Below, piece after piece: positions 41,335 to 47,907 of a DNA stretch of 47,984 bases. The DNA comes from a virus. Position numbers and translations under genes: made by a program. Location of the stretch: IMG/VR virus record IMGVR_UViG_3300030329_005062, positions 1 to 47,984 of that record; one strand, given 5' to 3'. The notes beneath the pieces were generated by a model. It was not told where the DNA came from. It saw nothing but the letters and a program-made list of their open reading frames with translations, and ran no database searches. Each line of letters begins with the position of its first letter. The first letter of the stretch is position 1.

Positions 41335-42780
41335 ATGAAGTCATTACTAATAACTAAAAAACAATTTAAGAACATTTCAGAATCTCTATTATTAGAGTCA
41401 GGAATTCAGGATATTAAAAAACTTGCCGAAAGATATCCAAAAGCACAAATATATTTTCATTTAGATTTAGACGGAGTTGTTTCTGCTATAGCGATGAGAG
41501 AATACCTGAGTAAGTACGGTATAGAGACTATAGGGTATAAAACCATCCAATACGGAGATAAAGAATTTGCTTTGGTAAAACCAGACGCTAGAGAAGAAGT
41601 TATGCCTGTTTTAGTTGACTTTGCACATGGAAAACCAGAATTTAAAATACATACAGACCATCATGATACCCAGACAGGTGTTGAAGACGCTGCTACACAA
41701 TTTAAACCAGCTCGTTCTAATGTTGAAACAATATCTGGAATTATATCCCCTACAGACATTTTCCCAACAGGTGATATAGACCTTTTTAGAACAGTAGACT
41801 CTGCGGATTTTTATAGAAAAGGAATAAAACCTGAAGAAGTAATTAATTTTGTGTTTAAATTAGATAAAGAAAAAGATATAGAAAAAAACAGACAAGCCGC
41901 TGGTTTTGCTCTTAACAAATTAATTTTAGCTTATAAAAATAAACCAGGATTTTTAGAAAAATTAGCTATGTTTTCTAACCCTAGTATTGTGAGTATGTTT
42001 ATGAAGGGAAAAGAATTAGCTCAACAAATGGGTTTTGTTGGGGTAGAAGAGTTACAAACTAATTCAGAAGACTATAGAGAGAGATTAAAGAACTTTGATA
42101 AGGTAGAACAAAGAGGAAAAATACTAGTACAGTATGGTATACCTTCCGCTTTTAAACCAGGTTCTTATGATAGATATTCTTCTTTAGAAATGTATCCCGA
42201 TGTAGAATATTTTTTAATGATTTGGCCAATGGGATTAATACAAGCTAGTTGTAATCCGTTTAAAGAAAAATTTGATGAAAATGTTAATTTAGGAGCGATG
42301 GCTGGTGAAGTATTAGACGAATTTAAACCCATGTTAAGTGATATAGAAATTCCATTATCACAAATTAAAAGAATTAGTGAAAGAAGTGTAAGTGCGACAC
42401 TACAAAAGTTAATTAAACAAAGTGATGAGGATTTTGGTGATGTAAAATCAGAAAAAGATTTTTTCGGTTTCAGATTCAAAGATTTAATTGCGTTATACAA
42501 GGATAATATTAAAGGTATAAACCCAGATAAAAAATCTAGTTTTAATGATTTAATTATTGATATATCTAATAGACCATATTCTGATTTATCATACAAACAA
42601 AAAAAAGTATTAGATTATGTATCAGTAAACGCTTACGATATAATAACAGCTAATAGTGGTGGTCACCCCTGCATAACTAATATATCAGGAATCAATTATT
42701 TAGGAAAACAAGGAGGTGTAATCCTTAAAGACTTAGCAAAATCACTTTTTGAAAAATTAGAAACTAAGGTAGGTCAGTAA
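41335..42780 (+). CDS. Tagged DHH-family phosphoesterase
   Basis: 481 residues. Leader MKSLLITKKQFKNISESLLL then E21 has two [L/I]-x-E sites (14-16 and 19-21). The DHH domain shows HLDLDGVVSAIAM (D-x-D, about 43-50), VLVDFAHG and the name motif HTDHHDTQ. DHH enzymes cleave nanoRNA, single-stranded DNA ends or cyclic di-nucleotides. A packaged one could destroy a host signalling nucleotide on entry; that is inference. Convergent with DUF192, overlapping 17 bases. Confidence 0.85.
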   Translation: MKSLLITKKQFKNISESLLLESGIQDIKKLAERYPKAQIYFHLDLDGVVSAIAMREYLSKYGIETIGYKTIQYGDKEFALVKPDAREEVMPVLVDFAHGKPEFKIHTDHHDTQTGVEDAATQFKPARSNVETISGIISPTDIFPTGDIDLFRTVDSADFYRKGIKPEEVINFVFKLDKEKDIEKNRQAAGFALNKLILAYKNKPGFLEKLAMFSNPSIVSMFMKGKELAQQMGFVGVEELQTNSEDYRERLKNFDKVEQRGKILVQYGIPSAFKPGSYDRYSSLEMYPDVEYFLMIWPMGLIQASCNPFKEKFDENVNLGAMAGEVLDEFKPMLSDIEIPLSQIKRISERSVSATLQKLIKQSDEDFGDVKSEKDFFGFRFKDLIALYKDNIKGINPDKKSSFNDLIIDISNRPYSDLSYKQKKVLDYVSVNAYDIITANSGGHPCITNISGINYLGKQGGVILKDLAKSLFEKLETKVGQ

Positions 42781-43114
42781 AGTCTATCTTATCACCTATA
42801 CCTAACTTAAGGTTATTAGCCATTCCACCATTTAATTCAAGCACCTTATCACCTAAACCAATATATTTTTCACAATAATTTTTTTCACAAGGTGGACAAC
42901 TAGAATATATTTTTGTAATTTTATTACCAACTATGAATATAATGTCTAACTTAATTAAACAATTTTTCATCCAAAAAGATTTTTCGGATACATCTGGAAA
43001 AATAAACAGCATTCCACCATCTAAAGAATTACGTCCCATCATCCCTAATTCCCGAGAGTTAGGTGTGGACATTATTTCCAAAGGAAGGGTTTGATTTTTT
43101 ATCTTTATTTTCAT
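42764..43114 (-). CDS. DUF192 protein
   Basis: 116 residues on the minus strand. The DUF192 landmarks are all present: ELGMMGR, GGMLFIFPDV, FWMKNCLIKLDIIFI, and VLELNGGMANNL with GIGDKI. The family is often secreted but no signal peptide is seen here. Function of the family is unclear. Confidence 0.92.
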   Translation of the reverse strand: MKIKIKNQTLPLEIMSTPNSRELGMMGRNSLDGGMLFIFPDVSEKSFWMKNCLIKLDIIFIVGNKITKIYSSCPPCEKNYCEKYIGLGDKVLELNGGMANNLKLGIGDKIDFTDLP

Positions 43115-43124
43115 AGTATTTACT

Positions 43125-43133
43125 ATAAATATT
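43125..43133 (-). promoter_or_regulatory. AATATTTAT box with TTTG, minus strand (and TATAAATA on plus)
   Basis: Minus-strand AATATTTAT stands 10 bases before the DUF192 ATG, with TTTG (plus 43156-43153) 19 bases upstream of its 8-base core. On the plus strand the same bases read TATAAATA (43124-43131), six bases before the ATG at 43138, so one site may fire both ways. Confidence 0.45.
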
Positions 43134-43137
43134 TTTT

Positions 43138-43296
43138 ATGGAATACAACGACCAAAACAACAAAAAAGAATTAAAAGAACTTAATAAAAAGATATTAGAG
43201 TTGAAAGGGACTGTTGACCCTGTACAGATTCAAAAACTGCAACAAAAAATAGATATCTTAATCAAAAAACAAAACAAAAATGAAAATAAAACTTGA
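43138..43296 (+). CDS. 52-residue coiled-coil protein
   Basis: Starts divergently from DUF192 and overlaps glutamine synthetase by 17 bases. Charged helix pattern (KKELKELNKKILELKG, IQKLQQKIDILIKKQ). Filling the gap with coupled overlap supports it as real. Function unknown. Confidence 0.6.
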   Translation: MEYNDQNNKKELKELNKKILELKGTVDPVQIQKLQQKIDILIKKQNKNENKT

Positions 43297-44305
43297 ATAC
43301 GTTTGGTTAGACGGATATACACCCGAACCTAATCTGAGAAGTAAAACTAAGATTGTAAATGTTAATGATAATAGTGAGGATATTGCTTTACAACACTGTC
43401 CTGAATGGTCATTTGACGGAAGCTCTACAAAACAAGCTGAAGGTAATGATTCAGACTGCATTTTAAAACCTAGAAGACTTGTAAGAGACCCACAACGACC
43501 TAAAGGATATATTGTATTGTGTGAAACCTTAAACCCTAATGGTTCACCACACGAATCAAATTATCGTTCTAAAATTAAAAATGATTTAGAAGAGAATTGG
43601 TTTGGGTTTGAACAAGAATATGTAATCTTTAAAGACGGAAAACCAATAGGATGGCCTAAAGAAGGTTACCCAGACCCACAAGGAAGATATTATTGTGGTG
43701 TGGGTGGAAATATAGTAGACGGACGTAAAATCGCTGAAGAACATTTAGATGTATGTATGTTAGCTGGATTAGATATTACTGGTGTAAACGCTGAAGTAAT
43801 GTTAGGACAATGGGAGTATCAAATATTTGGTATGGGAGCAAAAAAAGCTTCAGACGATTTATGGATATCAAGATTTTTACTAAATAGAATTGCCGAAATC
43901 CATGATGTACAAATTAACATTCACCCAAAACCTATTGAAGGTGATTGGAATGGTTCTGGGATGCATGTAAACTTCTCTAATAGAGAAATGAGAGAGGTAG
44001 GTGGAGAAAAACTATTCAACGACATATGTGATACTTTTTCTTTTTATCATGATGAACACATTGAAGTTTATGGTTCAGAAAATGATAAAAGATTAACAGG
44101 GCTTCATGAAACTCAAGCTATAGATAAATTTAGTTATGGGGTCTCGGACAGAGGAGCTAGTATCAGAATTCCTGTAAACGTAACTAAAAACAATTGGAGA
44201 GGATATCTAGAAGATAGAAGACCGTCATCAAATGCAGACCCTTATAAGGTTACAGGAAAAATTTTAGAGACATTAACATATACAAATCAAAAACAACCAG
44301 TTTAA
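43280..44305 (+). CDS. Type II (eukaryote-like) glutamine synthetase
   Basis: 341 residues, full length for the short GSII form. Motifs: WSFDGSSTKQAEG, WFGFEQEY (metal Glu pair), NAEVMLGQWEYQI, GSGMHVNFSN, RLTGLHETQ, DRGASIRIP (Arg) and EDRRPSSNADPY. These are the GSII signatures rather than GSI or GSIII. It joins glutamate and ammonia to glutamine, a nitrogen donor for nucleotide synthesis. An intact copy in a phage next to other metabolic genes is a clear auxiliary metabolic gene, probably captured from a bacterial host. Confidence 0.95.
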   Translation: MKIKLEYVWLDGYTPEPNLRSKTKIVNVNDNSEDIALQHCPEWSFDGSSTKQAEGNDSDCILKPRRLVRDPQRPKGYIVLCETLNPNGSPHESNYRSKIKNDLEENWFGFEQEYVIFKDGKPIGWPKEGYPDPQGRYYCGVGGNIVDGRKIAEEHLDVCMLAGLDITGVNAEVMLGQWEYQIFGMGAKKASDDLWISRFLLNRIAEIHDVQINIHPKPIEGDWNGSGMHVNFSNREMREVGGEKLFNDICDTFSFYHDEHIEVYGSENDKRLTGLHETQAIDKFSYGVSDRGASIRIPVNVTKNNWRGYLEDRRPSSNADPYKVTGKILETLTYTNQKQPV

Positions 44306-44306
44306 A

Positions 44307-44540
44307 ATGAAAGATTTAAAATTAGAAGCATTAAAAAAACGATACGAAGCACAAATAGCTGAATCAAAAGCTACTTTAGAGGTTTATCTAACAAACGCTG
44401 CAGGTATAGGTGAACACCCACAAATTATAGATGAAATGGATAAATTAGTGGGAAAAATAGAAAGTGCAAATGGAAAGTTAAAGGTTTTAGAAACAATAGA
44501 CACTTCTTCAGAGGACTACAAGAGAAATAAAATTCTATAA
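44307..44540 (+). CDS. Small helical protein, unknown
   Basis: 77 residues, one base after glutamine synthetase. Helical and charged (LEALKKRYEAQIAESKATLE). No motif. Co-transcribed with the synthetase; tRNA-Arg follows. Confidence 0.7.
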   Translation: MKDLKLEALKKRYEAQIAESKATLEVYLTNAAGIGEHPQIIDEMDKLVGKIESANGKLKVLETIDTSSEDYKRNKIL

Positions 44541-44561
44541 ACGGATTAAACTTAACTTTAT

Positions 44562-44635
44562 GCACTCGTAGCTCAGCTGGATAGAGCATTAGCCTTCTAA
44601 GCTAACGGTCATAGGTTCGAATCCTATCGAGTGTA
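44562..44635 (+). tRNA. tRNA-Arg (anticodon TCT)
   Basis: Complete cloverleaf: 7-bp acceptor GCACTCG/CGAGTGT (first pair G-U), D stem GCTC/GAGC, anticodon stem TTAGC/GCTAA with loop CTTCTAA (anticodon TCT), and T arm ATAGG-TTCGAAT-CCTAT. No encoded CCA. It reads AGA, the dominant Arg codon in the phage genes here, so it likely supplements the host pool. Confidence 0.95.
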
Positions 44636-44672
44636 CTAGGATAAAGAATTATTAATTAAAAAATAAAAAATT

Positions 44673-44819
44673 GTGAAAAAACTTATAGAAAAAATTAAAA
44701 ATAGAATATGGGATGAGTACAAAACAGTTAGAGCATGTGATTTTCACGGATGGTATGAAGGTTTAAGTCCTGTAGAAAAAGCTGCTTGGGATATGGCTTT
44801 TGATGATTCACAATCCTAG
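44673..44819 (+). CDS. 48-residue protein with GTG start
   Basis: Begins at GTG (MKKLIEKIKNRIWDEY) since no ATG precedes; ends WDMAFDDSQS. Basic helix then acidic end. It overlaps no other call and has phage-like codon use. Function unknown. Confidence 0.5.
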   Translation: MKKLIEKIKNRIWDEYKTVRACDFHGWYEGLSPVEKAAWDMAFDDSQS

Positions 44820-44823
44820 AGTA

Positions 44824-45201
44824 ATGGAAAAATTAGATTACGTTTATGATAACGGTGAAACCTTGTTTCTCACCGATGGTAAAAGTTACTACGCTTTAGA
44901 TTATTTTTACATGGATAAAGAAGACCTTAGAGAATACGCTAATATTGAACCTGAGTATGTTTATTTAGATGAAGATGGAGACCAATGTTATGAATATGAT
45001 GATGATAGTTGGGAAGTTGATACAGATATATTATTAGAATATGTTGATGATTACATAAAAAAAGGTTTTAAAATTTATGAATCAGGAGAAGATGTTGGTG
45101 TGGTAGAAGGAGACATATTTAAAGTACATGAAAATGATAACGGGTGGTATGAAACATTAATAGAACATTTAAAAAATGACACTAGTAAAAAAAATTATTA
45201 A
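44824..45201 (+). CDS. Small acidic protein, unknown
   Basis: 125 residues from ATG 44824; an ATG at 44803 would overlap the preceding ORF. Very acidic and Tyr-rich (EDGDQCYEYDDDSWEVDTD), so strongly negative. DNA mimicry is a speculative possibility. Overlaps the next ORF by 26 bases. Confidence 0.7.
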   Translation: MEKLDYVYDNGETLFLTDGKSYYALDYFYMDKEDLREYANIEPEYVYLDEDGDQCYEYDDDSWEVDTDILLEYVDDYIKKGFKIYESGEDVGVVEGDIFKVHENDNGWYETLIEHLKNDTSKKNY

Positions 45202-45289
45202 AAGAATTAAAAAGTGGAATAAGTATTGGGCATTTATAGAACAAGAAAGAATAAATGCTATGAAATATACTCATAGAGCTAATTGGTAA
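45176..45289 (+). CDS. 37-residue basic protein
   Basis: Starts 26 bases inside the preceding gene. A basic amphipathic helix (LVKKIIKRIKKWNKYW) then ERINAMKYTHRANW. It resembles the short DUF1127-type basic helices only loosely. Function unknown. Confidence 0.5.
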   Translation: MTLVKKIIKRIKKWNKYWAFIEQERINAMKYTHRANW

Positions 45290-45306
45290 AATTATTCTTA
45301 AAATTA

Positions 45307-45337
45307 TTTGTAATTAGATATAAATTTATTATTTTTG
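45307..45337 (+). promoter_or_regulatory. Consensus host-type leaderless promoter
   Basis: TTTG at 45307-45310, 19 bases, TATTTTTG at 45330-45337; both perfect. The ATG at 45342 follows after four bases. Confidence 0.78.
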
Positions 45338-45341
45338 TCAT

Positions 45342-45815
45342 ATGAAAGACAAATGGTTTATTTTTGATTTAGATGGTACTATCGCAGATATTGAAGATAG
45401 AAGAAAATTGTGTACTAAAGACAATGGAAAGATGGACTGGGATAAATTTTTTGACCCAGTTAATATCAATATGGATTCACCTAACATAGGAGTTATCACT
45501 ATAATAAGAGCTTTTGTACAATGTGGATTTAAAATTGCTATATTTTCTGGTAGAAGTAAAAGAACTAAACAAGCAACAATGGATTGGTTAAAAAAATATG
45601 AAGTTCCATATAATGTATTAAAAATGAGACCCACGTCTCACCAATGGAATTTCATGCCAGACGATGAACTAAAACAATATTGGTTGGATGATTTATTCCC
45701 TGGAGAACTTAAACACTTAAATTTAATTGCTGTATTTGACGACAGAGATAAAGTAGTAAAAATGTGGAGGAATAATGGAATAAGATGTTGTCAAGTAGCT
45801 GAAGGTAATTTTTAA
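45342..45815 (+). CDS. Polynucleotide-kinase-type 3'-phosphatase (HAD fold), stand-alone
   Basis: 157 residues. HAD motif I FDLDGT (D9, D11), motif II IFSGRSKRTKQAT, the MRPTSHQ loop and motif III VFDDRDKVVKMWR, then CCQVAEGNF: the order and wording of the C-terminal phosphatase half of T4 polynucleotide kinase. The kinase domain is absent. It would remove 3' phosphates from cleaved RNA or DNA, so repair of nicked tRNA is a natural role beside the two tRNA genes. Leaderless promoter suggests early expression. Confidence 0.9.
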   Translation: MKDKWFIFDLDGTIADIEDRRKLCTKDNGKMDWDKFFDPVNINMDSPNIGVITIIRAFVQCGFKIAIFSGRSKRTKQATMDWLKKYEVPYNVLKMRPTSHQWNFMPDDELKQYWLDDLFPGELKHLNLIAVFDDRDKVVKMWRNNGIRCCQVAEGNF

Positions 45816-45825
45816 AATAAAATAT

Positions 45826-45899
45826 GCGGGTGTAGCTTAATAAGAAAAGCGACGTACATTCCAGTACGTAGATGGTGGCTCACACTCCACCCACCCGCT
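45826..45899 (+). tRNA. tRNA-Gly(TCC)-like gene with abnormal loops
   Basis: 7-bp acceptor GCGGGTG/CACCCGC and U discriminator fit glycine tRNA. D stem GCTT/AAGC closes loop AATAAGAA, with one G in place of the GG pair. The anticodon stem ACGTA/TACGT closes an 8-base loop CATTCCAG, one more than normal, in which T-TCC-A can be read. The T stem GGTGG/CCACC closes an 8-base loop CTCACACT that lacks the T54 and A58 of the usual TTCRANY. It may be a real odd tRNA, a decaying one, or a tRNA mimic. Confidence 0.65.
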
Positions 45900-45919
45900 C
45901 TAATACTTAAAAAATAATT

Positions 45920-46186
45920 ATGGGAAGAGTAAGAACAAATGGAAAAGCGGAGAGAAAAAAGGCCGCGGAATTAAGACAAAAAGAGTATGACTCTTTAAGT
46001 CCACAAGAAAAATTAGATAGACTACCTAAAGAGGGAGCAAAAAAACAAAGAAAAAAATTAGAATATTTAGTAAGATTCGGAAGAAATATGAATCAGTCGT
46101 CAACCCCATCAAAAACACAAAAAGGTAAACACACCAAACTTTCTAGAAAAGAAAGATGGGAAGAAAAACAAAAAAAGCAGTCTTAG
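45920..46186 (+). CDS. Small basic protein, unknown
   Basis: 88 residues, highly basic (GKAERKKAAELRQKEYDS, KEGAKKQRKKLEYLVRFG). Likely disordered or nucleic-acid binding. No family recognised. It lies between the aberrant tRNA and the Ro-like gene. Confidence 0.68.
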   Translation: MGRVRTNGKAERKKAAELRQKEYDSLSPQEKLDRLPKEGAKKQRKKLEYLVRFGRNMNQSSTPSKTQKGKHTKLSRKERWEEKQKKQS

Positions 46187-46221
46187 GGGCTTGATAACTG
46201 GATTTTTTTACCTATTATTAA

Positions 46222-46244
46222 ATATTGAATTAATTTTTCAATAT
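46222..46244 (+). repeat. Inverted repeat upstream of the Ro-like gene
   Basis: ATATTGAA (46222-46229) and TTCAATAT (46237-46244), 8-bp perfect arms around 7 bases. No T-run follows directly, so it may be an operator or mRNA structure rather than a terminator. Confidence 0.5.
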
Positions 46245-46286
46245 AAAACAAATACTTATAATACTAAACTTTTTTAAATTATAACC

Positions 46287-47720
46287 ATGAATTTAATTGA
46301 CGCTATACAACAAAGAGATACAAAGACTCAAAACGGGATGACAACAAATTCATCCTCATTGAATCATTGTGTAAATCTATTCTTTCAAATAGGAGCGATG
46401 CGAGGAATGGATAAAAAGAGACTTTTCGCCAAAGTTTCGAAAGCGTTTAATGAAGACCCTCTCACAACAATTAAAATTATTTTTTGGGCACGTGATGTCC
46501 GTGGTGGAGCTGGTGAGAGACAAATCTTCAGAGATTGTTTATCATGGTTATGTGATAACCGCAAGGAAGTTTTAAATAACAATATTCATTTGATAAGTGA
46601 ATATGGTAGGTGGGATGACGTACTGACACTAGTTGGAAGTCAAAACTGTTGGTATTCTGCATTAGATTTAATTAAAACAGCTTTAGAAAATAAAGATGGT
46701 TTATGTGCTAAATGGATGCCTAGAAAAGGTGATAAAGCGAATATCATTCGTAGATATCTTAAATTATCACCTAAGAAATACCGCAAGTTATTAGTAAAAC
46801 TTACAAATGTGGTTGAAACTAAGATGTGTGCAAAGGATTGGAAAAGTATCGAATATTCGAAACTACCATCCTTAGCCTCATCAAGGTACCAAAGAGCTTT
46901 CATGAAAAATGATGAAATAAGGTACGAAGAATATAAAGACTCATTATTAGACGGTAAAACTAAAATTAATGCTAGTGCTGTATATCCTTATGACATTATT
47001 AAATCTATTAAACATGGTGGGGAAAAAGTTGTTGCACAAGCACAATGGGAATCCCTTCCAAACTACATGGAGGGAATTAGTGAAAGAGTATTGCCAGTAG
47101 TTGATGTTTCAGGGTCAATGGAAACTCCAGCAGGAAATAACGGTAACGTTACCTGTATGGATGTTTCAACATCATTGGGCATGTACATATCGGAGAGAAA
47201 TGAAGGTGTCTTTAAAAACGCATTCATAACATTTTCTTCTAAACCACAACTACAACTACTTGAAGGTTCGTTAACTGATAAGTTAAATCAACTGGAAAGA
47301 GCAGATTGGGGAATGAATACTGATTTACAGTCAACGTTTAAGTTAATCTTAAACCAAGCGGTAAAACACAATGTTCCAGTATCAGAGATGCCAACCAAAG
47401 TTCTTATTCTTTCGGATATGGAGTTTGACCAGGCAATTAGTGAAAACTGGGATGATGTGTCAGAATGGAACCCAACTGCACAAGAAATGATTAAAGGGAT
47501 GTATGAGGAAGCTGGTTACGAAATGCCAGGGATTGTTTACTGGAACATTCAGAGTAGACAAGACAACGTACCAACTCGTTTCGACGAGATGGGAACAGCA
47601 TTAGTATCGGGTTTCTCTCCCTCAATCATGAAAACTATTTTAAGCTGTGAGGAACTTACTCCTTACAAAATGATGATAGAGACTATTGGGTCTACTCGAT
47701 ATGAATCTATCACGGTCTAA
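46287..47720 (+). CDS. Ro60/TROVE-like protein with vWA domain (DUF2828-like)
   Basis: 477 residues. The N-terminal 240 residues are a helical-repeat TROVE-like region (SSLNHCVNLFFQIGAMRG, FWARDVRGGAGERQIFRD, EYGRWDDVLTLVG). The C-terminal part is a von Willebrand A domain with MIDAS VVDVSGSM (D273-x-S275-x-S277), NTDLQSTF and ILSDMEFD. Ro proteins bind misfolded RNA and Y RNAs; the DUF2828 branch occurs in phages. RNA binding here is inferred. A structured non-coding stretch follows directly, and a tRNA-like gene and 3'-phosphatase lie upstream. Confidence 0.88.
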   Translation: MNLIDAIQQRDTKTQNGMTTNSSSLNHCVNLFFQIGAMRGMDKKRLFAKVSKAFNEDPLTTIKIIFWARDVRGGAGERQIFRDCLSWLCDNRKEVLNNNIHLISEYGRWDDVLTLVGSQNCWYSALDLIKTALENKDGLCAKWMPRKGDKANIIRRYLKLSPKKYRKLLVKLTNVVETKMCAKDWKSIEYSKLPSLASSRYQRAFMKNDEIRYEEYKDSLLDGKTKINASAVYPYDIIKSIKHGGEKVVAQAQWESLPNYMEGISERVLPVVDVSGSMETPAGNNGNVTCMDVSTSLGMYISERNEGVFKNAFITFSSKPQLQLLEGSLTDKLNQLERADWGMNTDLQSTFKLILNQAVKHNVPVSEMPTKVLILSDMEFDQAISENWDDVSEWNPTAQEMIKGMYEEAGYEMPGIVYWNIQSRQDNVPTRFDEMGTALVSGFSPSIMKTILSCEELTPYKMMIETIGSTRYESITV

Positions 47721-47875
47721 TGGGTAGTACAACTATCCATAAGATTCGAAACTATTACGCCGTATAAGGCGCTTTATATATGAAAGGAAGGCTACAGCAA
47801 TCTTTACTTTAACAAAAATCAAACAAAGACCCCCTTCCTGAGAAATTTCCCCATCATTTGATGGGGATTTTTTTT
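47721..47875 (+). ncRNA. Candidate structured RNA downstream of the Ro-like gene
   Basis: No supported ORF lies in this stretch. It opens with hairpin ATGGGTAGT/ACTATCCAT (47720-47740, one G-U), then a CGCC/GGCG hairpin, an AGGAAGG/CCTTCCT pairing across about 45 bases, and ends in a strong terminator. Ro proteins often have their partner Y RNA next to the gene, so a Y-like RNA is possible. It might equally be just the 3' untranslated region. Confidence 0.45.
47848..47875 (+). terminator. Rho-independent terminator
   Basis: TCCCCATC/GATGGGGA (8 bp) around ATTT, followed by eight T residues. It ends the Ro-like gene or the RNA behind it and insulates the UV endonuclease promoter. Confidence 0.9.
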
Positions 47876-47895
47876 ATATATAAAATAATTTTTAT

Positions 47896-47903
47896 TATAT
47901 TTG
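47896..47903 (+). promoter_or_regulatory. TAnnTTTG -7 box of the UV endonuclease gene
   Basis: TATATTTG, a perfect -7 box, lies four bases before the ATG at 47908. The -33 position has only T-rich sequence (TTTT). Confidence 0.6.
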
Positions 47904-47907
47904 TAGT

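Noticed and set aside
44562-44635. tRNA-Arg as a prophage attachment site
   Set aside because: No integrase and no direct repeat of the tRNA end is seen in the window, and the gene set is that of a lytic phage.
47742-47751. TTCGAA as a tRNA-type T loop behind the Ro-like gene
   Set aside because: Only two or three flanking pairs form and no D or acceptor stem can be drawn, so a tRNA-like fold is not supported.
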